In this document: positions 1-9,233 of the stretch, one piece after another
Layout of the letters: every line of letters begins with the position of its first letter
Position numbering within the stretch: position 1 is the first letter of the stretch
DNA from: Longimicrobiales bacterium
GTDB lineage: Bacteria; Gemmatimonadota; Gemmatimonadetes; Longimicrobiales; Gaopeijiaceae
Reading direction: 5' to 3'
DNA: 64,000 nucleotides
Assembly: GCA_958295645.1 (NCBI GenBank)
Contig: OY282361.1
Span: 1,454,501 to 1,518,500 of the forward strand
The notes under the pieces: model-generated
What the model saw: only the letters and a program-made list of their open reading frames with translations
Told to the model about the DNA's origin: nothing
The model's database searches: none
Made by a program: the position numbers and the translations under genes

Positions 1-94
1 GAATCGATCAGAAGACATCAAGCGAGCTTTGTCGGACGACGAACAGGCCCTGCCCGTGTCCGATCGAATCATGCGGGGCGACTTCGATGCGTGA
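1..94 (+). CDS. C-terminal end of an unidentified protein (partial)
   Basis: An open frame runs in from the window edge and ends at a TGA at 92-94, giving about 30 residues ending in RGDFDA. Its stop overlaps the ATG of the next gene (87) by eight bases, so the two are probably translated together. The visible residues carry no diagnostic motif. The downstream partner is TOPRIM-like, and such proteins are often paired with an AAA/OLD-type ATPase, so this may be the end of one. That identity is inference only. Confidence 0.5.
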   Translation, partial: NRSEDIKRALSDDEQALPVSDRIMRGDFDA

Positions 95-704
95 AGTGGC
101 CATGTTCGTGGAAGACAAGGCACACGAACTCATAGTGGGCTCGTTGGTTCGGCGGATGGCCGCCGAGCAAGGCGTGCAGATCAAAGTGGACGTGCGCAGC
201 GCTCACGGCGGACACGGCAGGGTCGCAAAGACATTCCGCCAGTACTTGCGTGACGTCGATCGTCAATCCGCCGATGTTGTCAGTCTGGTGGTCGTGGCGA
301 CCGACACAAACTGCAAGGGGATCAACAAGCGAGCCGACGAGATCCGGACAGCAAGCGAGCCGATCCCCGTCGTCCGGGCCATTCCCGATCCGCACGTAGA
401 GCGTTGGTTGCTGTTGGACGGTGCAGCCTTCAAGCAGGTCTTCGGCACGGGATGCGACGCGCCGGATCGCAAGTGCGAGCGCAACCTGTACAAGCAACGT
501 CTCATGCAAGCAATCGTTACTACCGGGCGGAAGCCGCCTCTTGGCGGAATCGAACACGCCGAGGAAATCGTGGAGGCCATGGACATCCACCGGGCCTGCG
601 AGGCGGACAATTCGTTCGACCGTTTCGTGAGCGACCTGCGCGCCGCATTTAGAACATGGCCCCGGCCGCCCGCTACGGCCGGTAGTTCTCCATCTCCCGT
701 TTGA
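87..704 (+). CDS. TOPRIM-like (DUF4276/RloB-like) protein, second gene of a probable pair
   Basis: A 205-residue protein begins MFVEDKAHELIVGSLVRR, so an acidic VED motif starts the first strand. A VVATDTN segment lies near residue 70 and DPHVERWLL near residue 105. An early Glu, a mid-protein Asp after a hydrophobic strand and a conserved E-R-W-L-L helix recall the DUF4276/RloB branch of TOPRIM-fold proteins, which partner ATPases in anti-phage modules. The ATG overlaps the preceding stop, which supports coupling. The last dozen residues overlap the 3' end of the convergent symporter gene. The family assignment comes from motif memory, not a search. Confidence 0.55.
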   Translation: MREVAMFVEDKAHELIVGSLVRRMAAEQGVQIKVDVRSAHGGHGRVAKTFRQYLRDVDRQSADVVSLVVVATDTNCKGINKRADEIRTASEPIPVVRAIPDPHVERWLLLDGAAFKQVFGTGCDAPDRKCERNLYKQRLMQAIVTTGRKPPLGGIEHAEEIVEAMDIHRACEADNSFDRFVSDLRAAFRTWPRPPATAGSSPSPV

Positions 705-2055
705 CCACCGGGGCCAGGAAGTACAGGCCCGCCAAGTTGGGGATGGCGATCACGAAGACCAAGGCGTCGGAGAAGTCCAGGAGCGCGGTGAGTTCCACGC
801 TGGAACCCACGACGACGCAGATGCAGAAGAACAGCTTGAATCCCAGGTCGCGGGCGCGGCCTTGGCCCACCAAGTAGGTGAACGCCTTGAGGCCGTAGTA
901 GGACCAAGCCAGCATGGTCGAGTAGGCGAAGAGGAGGGCGAAGACGGCGAGCGCCGCGGGGGCCCACGACACGGCGGTGGCGAAGGCGCGGGCCGTGAGT
1001 TCGATGCCGCTGGCTGCGCCGCCGGCCGTCAAGGGATCGTAGACGGTGGTGATGATGACGAGCGCCGTCATCGTGCAGATCACGACGGTGTCGATGAACG
1101 GCTCGAGGAGGGCGACGTAGCCTTCGCTGACGGGCTTGGCCGTCTGCGCGGTCGAATGGGCGATCGCGGCGCTCCCCAGGCCCGCCTCGTTGGAGAAGAC
1201 GGCCCTTCGGAACCCCAGAATCGCCACTCCCAGGGCGCCCCCGGCGATGCCCTCGGCGCCGAACGCACCGTTCCAGATGGCGGCAAACGCCCAGGGAACG
1301 CGGTCGGCGTTGACCGCGATCACCGCCAGCGCCGAACCCACGTACAACAGGGCCATGCCCGGCACCAGCTTCTCGGTCGTGTTGGCGATCGACCGGATGC
1401 CGCCCACGATGACGACGCCGACTAGCACGGCCAGGACGACCCCCAGAATCCACGCGTTGGCCGACAGCACGCTGTTGCCGAGCACGTCCAGCAGGATGGC
1501 CGTCGCCTGGTTGGACTGGAACATGTTGCCGATGCCCACGCAGCCCACCACGATGCTCGCCGCGTAGAAGACGCCGAGCGCCTTGCCCAGCCGCGGCAGG
1601 CCCCTGTCCGCGAGGCCGCGCGACAAGTAGTACATGGGGCCGCCCGAAACCGATCCGTCGGCGTGATTCTTGCGATAGAGCACGCCCAGGGTGCATTCGG
1701 CGAACTTCGTGGACATGCCCAGCAGGCCCGCCACGATCATCCAGAAGGTGGCGCCGGGTCCGCCGACGGAAATCGCCACCGCCACGCTCGCGATGTTGCC
1801 GATTCCGACCGTCCCGGACACCGCCGTAGTCAGCGCCTGGAACTGCGAGATCTCGCCCGGATCGCCCGGCCGGCGGTACTTGCCCGAGAGGATGCGCACC
1901 GCCTGCGCGAACCCGCGGACGTTGACGAACCGCAGATAGCTCGTGAAGAAGACGCCGCCCGCGACCAGCCAGACCACGATGAGCGGCACCTGCGCGCCCA
2001 GGATCGAGACTTCGTAGAAGATGAAGCCGTAGACGGCGTCGGCCAGCGGCCGCAT
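673..2055 (-). CDS. Sodium:alanine symporter family (AGCS) amino-acid transporter
   Basis: A 460-residue inner-membrane protein that is almost entirely hydrophobic helices, the usual length for AGCS Na+/alanine-glycine symporters. The segment GGPGATFWMIVAGLLGMSTK and the later FSNEAGLGSAAIAHSTAQT loop are hallmarks of the family and contribute to substrate and sodium binding. The ATG at 2055 is preferred because it starts just before the first predicted helix (YGFIFYEVSILGAQ) and overlaps the upstream gene's TGA as TGATG, indicating translational coupling. The gene converges on the TOPRIM-like gene with a 32-base overlap. Confidence 0.93.
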   Translation of the reverse strand: MRPLADAVYGFIFYEVSILGAQVPLIVVWLVAGGVFFTSYLRFVNVRGFAQAVRILSGKYRRPGDPGEISQFQALTTAVSGTVGIGNIASVAVAISVGGPGATFWMIVAGLLGMSTKFAECTLGVLYRKNHADGSVSGGPMYYLSRGLADRGLPRLGKALGVFYAASIVVGCVGIGNMFQSNQATAILLDVLGNSVLSANAWILGVVLAVLVGVVIVGGIRSIANTTEKLVPGMALLYVGSALAVIAVNADRVPWAFAAIWNGAFGAEGIAGGALGVAILGFRRAVFSNEAGLGSAAIAHSTAQTAKPVSEGYVALLEPFIDTVVICTMTALVIITTVYDPLTAGGAASGIELTARAFATAVSWAPAALAVFALLFAYSTMLAWSYYGLKAFTYLVGQGRARDLGFKLFFCICVVVGSSVELTALLDFSDALVFVIAIPNLAGLYFLAPVVKREMENYRP

Positions 2056-2792
2056 CAGTCCGTCGATGGGATGCGCCTCCTCGGTGGGGCCGGGCTTGGC
2101 GCCGGAGAAACGACCTCTTCCCCGGCCTTGGCGAGGCGGGCCTTGGCGTCGCCGGACGCGGGCACGGCGACGGGCCCGGTTTCTTCCCCGCCTCTGGGCA
2201 ATCGCGCCACGGCCAAGACCAGTTCGGCCGCGAACTCCTCGGCAAGCAGGCGGTCGGCGCGCCTGATGCGGAGCACGAGCTTGGCCGGATGCTTGAGCTT
2301 GAGGCCGTGGCCCCCGGCGATCTCGTCGAACGCCACGAGGTCGGCCGCCGTGACCACCAGTCGCGGTCCCTTGAGGAAGCCCCACCGGCTGCGAGGCACG
2401 GCGGCGCCCGCCACGTCTGCGAGAGGCACGGCAGTTTCGCGCACGGGCCCAATTTCGTCCTTCGCGGTCCAGGAAGCGCGCTCAAGCGACTCGGTGCGGA
2501 CCGCCAGCCGCCACTGGATCACCAAGCGCTCAAGCTCCAGGCGGAGCAGGCCGTGAGCGGTCTCCCTCTTGGTCGTGTACGAGCCCGCGTCCCAGAGATC
2601 CGAGCTGCGCTTGAGGGTGAAGGGAACCGCGCAGACGGTGCGACCGGGACTCGCCAGCTCCCCGCGGCCGACCTGCCCCCGGGCGTCCCTCGAAGCCCAT
2701 TCCGGCGAACCGCCATCGCCCGCCTGCGAACGTACCGCGCCAACGGCGTCATTCGGTGTCGCCATGCCGTAATCTAGCTTCGCGTCGCTCAT
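2055..2792 (-). CDS. Uncharacterised protein coupled to the AGCS symporter
   Basis: About 245 residues starting MSDAKLDYG; longer (2831) and shorter (2765) starts are possible. It is cytoplasmic in appearance, with no signal peptide or membrane span. The middle (roughly residues 75-195) alternates short strands such as SDLWDAGSYTT, WGFLKGPRLVVTAADL and KHPAKLVLRIRRADRL, a pattern like a beta-rich PH-type fold. The C-terminus is rich in Ala, Pro and Arg. Its stop overlaps the symporter start, so the two form an operon; a role in transporter function or regulation is only inferred. I do not recognise the family. Confidence 0.7.
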   Translation of the reverse strand: MSDAKLDYGMATPNDAVGAVRSQAGDGGSPEWASRDARGQVGRGELASPGRTVCAVPFTLKRSSDLWDAGSYTTKRETAHGLLRLELERLVIQWRLAVRTESLERASWTAKDEIGPVRETAVPLADVAGAAVPRSRWGFLKGPRLVVTAADLVAFDEIAGGHGLKLKHPAKLVLRIRRADRLLAEEFAAELVLAVARLPRGGEETGPVAVPASGDAKARLAKAGEEVVSPAPSPAPPRRRIPSTD

Positions 2793-2818
2793 CGGTTGAT
2801 GTTCGAACAGGATATGCA

Positions 2819-4021
2819 ATGACCATGGCAACTTTCTATCACGAAGGAGGCTTTCCGCCGGAGGAGCGCCTCGACTGGCCTGCGATTATTCCGCTGATCG
2901 GCCCGGCGGCGGCAGCGGTTGCGCGGTACGACGCGATGCTGGCCAGCATTCCCAACCCGCGAGTACTGCTTTCTCTCTTGACGACGCAGGAGGCGGTTCT
3001 TTCCTCTCGCATCGAAGGGATCGAAGCCACGACGAGCGAAGTCCTGGAGTTCGAGGCTGGAGGAGACGCGGAGTCCCTGGAGCGCAGAGCCGACATCGGC
3101 GAAGTGCTCAACTATCGCCGGGCGATGCGGCGAGCGGAACGGATGCTTCAGGAGCTGCCGCTTTGTCAGCGGGTCGTTCGCGAGGCGCACCGCGTGTTGC
3201 TTTCTGGAGTGCGGGGAGAGGGAAAATCGCCGGGCGAGTATCGGCGCGTCCCCAATTGGATCGGCCCACCTGGATGCGCGGTGGAGGAGGCGACGTTCGT
3301 GCCGATCGGTGCGGCGAAGCTGCCGACAGCCATGAGCGGGTGGGAGCGTTACATCCAAGGCGACGCGCCCGATCGTTTGGTGCAACTCGCCGTGCTTCAC
3401 GCCGAGTTCGAGGCCCTGCACCCGTTCTTGGACGGCAACGGCCGCCTCGGCAGGATGCTGGCGCCGCTGTTTCTTTCCCAGTGCGGGCTGATCAGCGAGC
3501 CCATGTTCTACATCAGCGCCTACTTCGAGACTCGCCGGGCCGCCTACTACGAAGGGCTGCTCGCCGTCTCGCGCGACGACGACTGGACCGGGTGGTGTCG
3601 ATTCTTCTTGGAGGCAGTGCGAGTCCAGGCCGAGGAGAGCCTTGCAAGAGCAAGGGGCATTCTCGATCTCTACGAGGACATGAAGGGGCGGGTCGCGGAT
3701 GTTACCCGCTCACAGTACGCCATTCACACGCTTGACTGTATCTTCGAGCACCAAGTATTCAACAGCGCGAGCTTCGCTGCGGATGCCGGAATCCCAGCCC
3801 GTACTGCGCGGCGGCTCCTGGCCAAGCTGGTCGAGCATGACGTTCTGCGCGTGCTCCGGCCGTCCAGCGGTCGCCGAGGGGCCATTCTGATGTTCCCCGA
3901 TCTCTTGAATGTCGCCGAGGGAGAAGGATGTGTTTTGACGGTCACCGGTGTCCCTCAAGCCGATTTGACGGACATATTTTCGGTCTTGTGGCCGCCAAAC
4001 CGTCGTGGCGGTCACCGGTGA
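2819..4021 (+). CDS. Fic family protein (AMP-transferase) with N-terminal inhibitory motif and C-terminal winged helix
   Basis: About 400 residues. A Fic_N-type domain (residues ~1-100) contains SSRIEG, which fits the (S/T)xxxE(G/N) inhibitory helix of class II Fic proteins. The catalytic core holds HPFLDGNGRLGR near residue 202, the full HxFx(D/E)GNGRxxR motif, so transfer of AMP from ATP to a protein hydroxyl is expected. A C-terminal region (ASFAADAGIPARTARRLLAKLVEHDVL) looks like a winged-helix domain. Start is at 2819 or 2825; an upstream in-frame start at 2756 would overlap the divergent gene. The last 30 residues (GCVLTVTGVPQADL) may be a read-through tail. Such proteins often act as self-regulated toxins or defence factors. 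Confidence 0.9.
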   Translation: MTMATFYHEGGFPPEERLDWPAIIPLIGPAAAAVARYDAMLASIPNPRVLLSLLTTQEAVLSSRIEGIEATTSEVLEFEAGGDAESLERRADIGEVLNYRRAMRRAERMLQELPLCQRVVREAHRVLLSGVRGEGKSPGEYRRVPNWIGPPGCAVEEATFVPIGAAKLPTAMSGWERYIQGDAPDRLVQLAVLHAEFEALHPFLDGNGRLGRMLAPLFLSQCGLISEPMFYISAYFETRRAAYYEGLLAVSRDDDWTGWCRFFLEAVRVQAEESLARARGILDLYEDMKGRVADVTRSQYAIHTLDCIFEHQVFNSASFAADAGIPARTARRLLAKLVEHDVLRVLRPSSGRRGAILMFPDLLNVAEGEGCVLTVTGVPQADLTDIFSVLWPPNRRGGHR

Positions 4022-4239
4022 CCGCGAACCTTTCCGGCTCCACGGACAACGCCGCCCCCACGCCCACGTGCCACGCCCCGTCGTTGCCCGTCGTCAGCAT
4101 CTCCACGATCCTCCGCTCCGCCTCGGCGTCGGCGTCGCCGGCCTTCACTTCTCGATCGTCGCCTGCTCCTGCATACACCGGCTACCGGAGTCGGTCCACG
4201 ACAGGATCTCCGCTCGCCGACCGCGCCGGTATATGCGAT

Positions 4240-5160
4240 TCACGAAAATCCGCTCCATCGAACGCCCTCACGTCCAGCCATCAGGCACCGTGTGGGGATG
4301 CTCGCCGGAGCCGTCCGAAGTCCGGAGGCTCCCCCGCTCCCGCGCTCAACGTCCGGCATCGGCAAGCATGGCATCGCCGGCGAAGAGCCCGTGGACATAG
4401 CAGCCTTCCACCCGGCCGTCGGGGCCGTGCGCGAGATGCGCGAAGGGCCGCGCGGTGTCGGGGCCGGTGGTCGCGGCCATATGGATCTCATATCCGGGGA
4501 GCGGCGCACCGTTGCGCGCGCAGGTCCCGCTCACCGGACGCACCGACTTCTCGCCACGTCGAGCAGCCCGAGGCCGGACACCTTGCCGGGCGGGCCGTCC
4601 ATGCCGTCCGGATCGCTGACGCGCCGGCCGAGCATCTGGTACCCGCCGCGCAGGCCGAGCACCCGGCCGGCGGCGCGCGCGTGGGCGATGGCGTCGTGGT
4701 CCCAGCCGTGCTCACGAAGGAAACGCAGAGCACCGAGGGTCGACTTCGTGCCAGGCAGCACGACGACGCCGACGTCGCGCGGCAGGGGCGTGCCCGGAGG
4801 ATGAACGCGAACTCCACCCCCGGTTCCATCCTGAACGGATCGGCGTCGTCGAAGTTGGCGATGCGGGAGAGCATCGGTGCGACGATCCTGATGCGCCCTC
4901 CCCCCGGCCGGGACGGTGCTGGGGCGGGGCGTTCGAGCGCCACCGCGTCTTCCGGCGGGAGGCGGCGCACCGCTTCGAGCCACGGGGACGATGCCCCGGC
5001 ACGGCCAGCCGGTACGCCGCTCGATCACCTGCGCGGCTTCGACGGCGCGGCTCTGGTAGTGGCGGATGGTCTGCTCCAGCATCTCGGCGGAGGAGCGGGC
5101 CTGGACGACGTTCTTCCGCCGGCGGGCCGCAAGCTCGCCTTTCAACAGCAGCCTGACGCA
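4240..5160 (-). pseudogene. cobQ: Decayed cobyric acid synthase (cobQ) C-terminal half
   Basis: CobQ-like peptide runs are spread over all three minus frames. In order they are [21 protein letters not shown], then [15 protein letters not shown] with [19 protein letters not shown], then [20 protein letters not shown] with [19 protein letters not shown], then [20 protein letters not shown] and GCYVHGLFAGDAMLADA. The order matches the glutamine-amidotransferase half of cobyric acid synthase, but the glutaminase Cys site reads GLRGGYQ instead of the usual GLCGGYQ, and at least three frameshifts break the gene. It lies between Fic and the ATPase operon and marks an accessory insertion or deletion site. 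Confidence 0.75.
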
Positions 5161-5296
5161 CGCGCGTCCGAGCTTGACGATCCTCCCTCGTGTGAATACC
5201 GTCGAACGGACAGAGGGGTGCCGCGCGGGCTGAACCTCGCCCGCCGGAACCCCGATCAGTGACGACTGGCTATTCCTCCCGATACGGTGCTTCGTA

Positions 5297-6541
5297 GTGG
5301 AACTCCGCAAGCTCGGCATCAAGCGGTACAAGGGCTACACGCAAAGGGCAGAGGTGCAACTTGCTCCTCTGACAATCCTTGTGGGGCCCAACAATTCGGG
5401 CAAGACCGCGCTCGCTCAGGCGATCCAGTTGTTGGCCGGTGGCTTGGCCCCATCAGGGCCGGATGCGTCAGAACCGCTTCCGCTCGAGTCCGGTGGAATC
5501 CGGCACGGCGAGACGTTCGAAGACCTGGTGACTGGGCGCCCCGTGCACGGGCGGCTACAGATGTCCGCCAGCCTGGTGGACGACACGGGCGAGACGTCCC
5601 TGTCCGCCACCATTCGGAACGTAATGACGCCGAACCGGCCCTCTGCCCGCCAGATTGCCGAATGGCGTCTCGTCAGCGGCGGTAACAAAATCGTCGCGCA
5701 ACGACAGGGCTTCGACGACCGAACCGATTATCGCATCTCTGTTTCCGGATCCGCGCCACAACCCCGGCAGTTCGACCGGCAGCTCGATTGGCGAGGGTTG
5801 CTCCCGCTGCAGCCGGGCAACCTTGCGGACTGGGCCGAGGCGCGAGTCGACGCGCTCCGGAACTGGGCTTCCGGCGTCCGGCATTTGCGGTGCCCACGCA
5901 GCCTCCTTGCATCGCCTTTCGTCACTCCGGAAAACTCACCGATGGCCCTTGGACCGAACGGGCAGCAGGCCCCGCTGGCACTCGCAGCGGACCACAAGTT
6001 GCGGGAATCCGTGCGGAAGTGGTACCGCGACGCTTTCGGGGAGACCATCGACATTGCAGCGCAGGGAAGCTATTCCGAACTGGTCGCCGGATCTCCGGCA
6101 CGCGACACCAACGTGCGCCTCGTGCAATCCGGCCGCGGGCTGTCGCATGTTCTCCCGGTCGTGGTCATGGCGCTGACCGCCGCCGCGGCCGGTCCAGGCG
6201 TCGACGTCATCGAGCATCCCGAAGCCGAACTCCATCCCGCTGCTCATGCCGAAGTCGCGGAGTTGTTGCTCGCCAACCTCCGCGGCCCGATTCGGCCCAT
6301 GGTCGTGGAAACGCATTCCGAAATGATGCTTCTACGTGCGAGGCGCTGGATCGCGGAGGGGCGGTTGCCGGCCGGAAACGTCCTCGTTTACTGGACTCAT
6401 GCGGAACCGGGAAGCGGATCGGTTCTGCGAAAGATCGCAATCGACGAGCGGGGCGAAATGGATTCCTGGCCAGCCGGCGTTTTCATCGAGGACTATGAAG
6501 AAATCCTGGCGATCCGGCGCGCCGCCCGGACGAGAGGATAA
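5297..6541 (+). CDS. AAA-family ATPase (DUF3696-type ending), first gene of a three-gene defence-like operon
   Basis: A 414-residue SMC/OLD-like ATPase. The N-terminus [20 protein letters not shown] leads into the Walker A motif GPNNSGKT (residues ~36-43). Near the end come [17 protein letters not shown] (Walker B/D-loop with the ABC-ATPase EPE variant) and [15 protein letters not shown] (switch His), followed by [17 protein letters not shown], which recalls the DUF3696 ending of RecF/OLD-like defence ATPases. The start is GTG at 5297, with a TANNNT box (TACGGT, 5284-5289) seven bases upstream. Six bases separate it from the next gene. Function in phage defence is inferred from architecture. 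Confidence 0.85.
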   Translation: MELRKLGIKRYKGYTQRAEVQLAPLTILVGPNNSGKTALAQAIQLLAGGLAPSGPDASEPLPLESGGIRHGETFEDLVTGRPVHGRLQMSASLVDDTGETSLSATIRNVMTPNRPSARQIAEWRLVSGGNKIVAQRQGFDDRTDYRISVSGSAPQPRQFDRQLDWRGLLPLQPGNLADWAEARVDALRNWASGVRHLRCPRSLLASPFVTPENSPMALGPNGQQAPLALAADHKLRESVRKWYRDAFGETIDIAAQGSYSELVAGSPARDTNVRLVQSGRGLSHVLPVVVMALTAAAAGPGVDVIEHPEAELHPAAHAEVAELLLANLRGPIRPMVVETHSEMMLLRARRWIAEGRLPAGNVLVYWTHAEPGSGSVLRKIAIDERGEMDSWPAGVFIEDYEEILAIRRAARTRG

Positions 6542-6547
6542 GGGCGC

Positions 6548-7510
6548 GTGCGCATCGAAATCGACCCGAGCGCAGCGAACGATCCGGATGCCCACCCGTG
6601 GCTGGATCGGATTCTGCGCAAGATCGAGGATGGTTGGCACGTGTGGGAGATGGCCGATCCACCGGATCCCGGTGAAATGGAAGCCACGACGTGGATTCAT
6701 GACCGCGATCGTCAAGGCGCTTGGGTCCGCGAACTGCTCGTCGCATCGGTTCAGCGCAACGCTTGGACCCTGGCTCCGCACGGAAGGTCCTTACGGGTGA
6801 CGGCCCGCCCGCGCAACCCGGAAGAACTCACGCCCGAAAACGCTTCCCGACTCGCTGACGAACCGCTCTGGATTCTGGTCGAGAGCCGGTTCAGTGACGG
6901 ACCGTTTGTCGAATACGTCGTGAGGGAACTCGACGAGTCCCTTCGCATTCTGTGGGATCGGCCGGGACGTCCCATCCGAATCGACAGTGTCGGCGGCAAG
7001 GGAGAGATGCCAAAGGAGGTCGAGCACCGGACATCCGGCAATCCGTACCGCCCCCGGCTCGTCGCCATGATCGACAGCGACCGGAAATCGCCGGATGCCA
7101 ATCCCAGTCGGGACGCTCAAAAATTGCTTCGTGCCTGTGATAAACCGGATCTGCCCTGCTGGATCCTCGCCAAACGGGAGGCCGAGAACTACCTGCCCCG
7201 CGTACTCCTCCTTGCGCGACAAGACGTAGGGAAGGACCATGAACGACGATGCGATGCGTGGGGCAGGCTCAACGATGATCAAAAGAACTTCTTCGACATG
7301 AAGCGCGGCCTGCGGAACGCCCTCTCCGAGGTCGAGCAGGAATTGTTCGGTGGACTTTCATCGGCCGACCAAGAGGTTCTTGTCGACGGGTTCGGCCCGA
7401 ACGTGCACGAGTGCTGGACCCTCTGGAACGTATCGGCGAAGAAGGAACTGATCGCCCGCGGACAAGGTGACCTTGAACGCGGACTCGAACTGATTCGAAG
7501 GGAAGTCTGA
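6548..7510 (+). CDS. TOPRIM/DUF4435-like protein, second gene of the ATPase-TOPRIM-DUF262 operon
   Basis: A 320-residue soluble protein with a GTG start. The N-terminal ~95 residues are strand-rich and unassigned. From about residue 98, LWILVESRFSDGPFVEYVVRE fits the first TOPRIM strand and catalytic Glu. RLVAMIDSDRKS near residue 172 supplies a D-x-D, and ILAKREAENYLP near residue 210 resembles the xIENYL motif that follows the TOPRIM core in DUF4435 (AriB-like) nucleases. The C-terminus is helical. It sits six bases after an AAA ATPase and one base before a DUF262 gene, matching the ATPase-effector logic of PARIS-type modules. The TOPRIM call is by eye. Confidence 0.6.
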   Translation: MRIEIDPSAANDPDAHPWLDRILRKIEDGWHVWEMADPPDPGEMEATTWIHDRDRQGAWVRELLVASVQRNAWTLAPHGRSLRVTARPRNPEELTPENASRLADEPLWILVESRFSDGPFVEYVVRELDESLRILWDRPGRPIRIDSVGGKGEMPKEVEHRTSGNPYRPRLVAMIDSDRKSPDANPSRDAQKLLRACDKPDLPCWILAKREAENYLPRVLLLARQDVGKDHERRCDAWGRLNDDQKNFFDMKRGLRNALSEVEQELFGGLSSADQEVLVDGFGPNVHECWTLWNVSAKKELIARGQGDLERGLELIRREV

Positions 7511-7511
7511 G

Positions 7512-9233
7512 ATGCCCGACGGCAGCCGCAACCACACTGAAGTCGTCCCCGAAGTCGTATTTCTCGGCAAACTCGTCGAACGGATTGCGGCTGGCAAAAT
7601 TCGCGTGCCGAGGTTTCAACGCGCTTTCGTGTGGAGGCAGACGGACCTGCACGCGTTGCTCGACAGCATTCTGCGCGGATTTCCAATCGGTTCGATACTG
7701 GTTTGGGATACCGAGGAAAACATGGAATCCACCCGGCGCATCGGACCGATGGAAATCAGCCCGCGCCCAGACGGCATGATCGGCTACCTGCTTGACGGCC
7801 AGCAGCGCGTCTCCACGCTGGTAGGCACGCTGCGTTTGACCGATGGCATGAACGCAACCGTGGATCAAATCGATTGGCGCGTGTACTGCAACCTCGACAC
7901 CCGAGAATTTCACCGAGCATCGGCGGAGGATGTCGGTCCACAACATTTCCCGGTGCGGAGCTTGCTCAATACCGCAGGCTTTTTCGAAGCGTGCCGCCGG
8001 ATCCAATCAGAAGTCGACGATCTCGTCCAGAGCCAAAAATGGCTGGACGAGGCGGATCGTCTCGCAAACGCGTTTCGAAACTACCAGCTTCCGCTCATTC
8101 GTATCCGTGATGCCGACCTCGACAGCGCCGTGACGGTCTTTGCCCGTTTGAACCGCACCGGACGCAAGATGGCTGCCGACGAGATGGTGTCCGCGCTGAC
8201 CTACCAGAAGGGACAATTCCATCTTGCCCAGGAAATGAATAATTTCAAGGTCGAGCTGGCCCAAAAGAGATTCGGAAACCTCGATCGCGTCTTTCTCTTC
8301 AGGGCGGTGCTCGCAGCCCTCGACCGCGACATCTATGTGAAGGATTGGGCGGACATCATGGTCAAGCCGGAGGTTCGCGAGGCGCTTCCAAGCGCGTTCG
8401 AGTCCGCGACGGAAGGAATTCGACACGCACTGAAATTCCTCGCGAGACTCGGCGTTACGTCCGATCGGCTGCTACCCTATGGACTCCAGCTCGTGTTCCT
8501 CGGTGAATTCTTCCGGCAGTGTCCGCAGCCGACCGCAAATGTTGACGAGTTGCTGAACCGGTGGTTCTGGGTGACGTCGTTCGCCGGATGGTTCGGTGCA
8601 GTCCGTTTGACGCAAACCCGGCTCGCCTTGAGCGAGATCCGCAATCTTGCCACGGGCGTCGAGACCCGGTTCAGCGTCGTCAATCTTGAAACACAGGCTC
8701 AACCTTTTCCGGACCGCTTCGATGGCCGCAGTGCCCGCGTACGCACTTTTCTTCTCTATCTTGCGTCTCTCGAACCTAGTTCGCTTCGAGGCGAAGGCGC
8801 TCTTAATCCAGGCGAACTGCTTTCCAGGCCGGGAACCGGAGCGGTAGGACGCGTGTTCTCGAACCTGCCGCAACGTGCGGACCTGATTCGCAGTCCGGCG
8901 AACCGCATGTACGTGGACCGTGATTACGTTGGTCAAGCGTTCCGCGCCCTGACGGATTTACGGGACGACGTGTTGAAGGAAGTACTGCTGACACACGGAT
9001 TTCCGGTGGGGTCGATAGACCACTTGAGGAGCAACGACCGGACAGAATTGATCGAAGCGCGGCTGGAGGCCCTGATTAACGGCGAGCGGGACTTCATGGT
9101 GGAGCGGGGTGTAGTGCCGCCACAGGAGCGGACAGCGGGAACCATTGCCGACAGCGACGCTTCCGACGAGGAGTACGTCGATATCGACTACGGGGAAGCT
9201 GATGCGGAGGACGAAGAGACCCCGATATCTTAA
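7512..9233 (+). CDS. DUF262 domain protein (GmrS/BrxU-type N-terminal domain)
   Basis: A 573-residue protein. The N-terminal domain has the DUF262 signature: IRVPRFQRAFVWRQTDLHALLDS, GFPIGSILVWDT, and the nucleotide-binding DGQQR motif (LLDGQQRVSTLVGTLR, residues ~95-110). Helical middle sections follow (DADLDSAVTVFARLNRTGRK is also typical). No clear HNH of the DUF1524 type is visible; the tail TELIEARLEALINGERDFM matches the usual end of standalone DUF262 proteins and is followed by an acidic run (DEEYVDIDYGEADAEDEE). DUF262 proteins such as GmrSD, SspE and BrxU restrict modified or unmodified phage DNA using nucleotide hydrolysis. It is the last gene of the operon. Confidence 0.85.
   Translation: MPDGSRNHTEVVPEVVFLGKLVERIAAGKIRVPRFQRAFVWRQTDLHALLDSILRGFPIGSILVWDTEENMESTRRIGPMEISPRPDGMIGYLLDGQQRVSTLVGTLRLTDGMNATVDQIDWRVYCNLDTREFHRASAEDVGPQHFPVRSLLNTAGFFEACRRIQSEVDDLVQSQKWLDEADRLANAFRNYQLPLIRIRDADLDSAVTVFARLNRTGRKMAADEMVSALTYQKGQFHLAQEMNNFKVELAQKRFGNLDRVFLFRAVLAALDRDIYVKDWADIMVKPEVREALPSAFESATEGIRHALKFLARLGVTSDRLLPYGLQLVFLGEFFRQCPQPTANVDELLNRWFWVTSFAGWFGAVRLTQTRLALSEIRNLATGVETRFSVVNLETQAQPFPDRFDGRSARVRTFLLYLASLEPSSLRGEGALNPGELLSRPGTGAVGRVFSNLPQRADLIRSPANRMYVDRDYVGQAFRALTDLRDDVLKEVLLTHGFPVGSIDHLRSNDRTELIEARLEALINGERDFMVERGVVPPQERTAGTIADSDASDEEYVDIDYGEADAEDEETPIS

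Noticed and set aside
263-2485. Long minus-strand open frame of 740 codons overlapping the AGCS symporter
   Set aside because: It is Arg/Pro/Gly-rich shadow translation caused by high GC. The symporter frame in the same interval has clear membrane helices and family motifs.
3942-4178. Minus-strand frame containing VEMLTTGNDGAWHVGVGAAL next to the Fic gene
   Set aside because: It reads like a protein fragment, but I could not place it in a family and it overlaps the Fic 3' end, so it is not listed as a feature.
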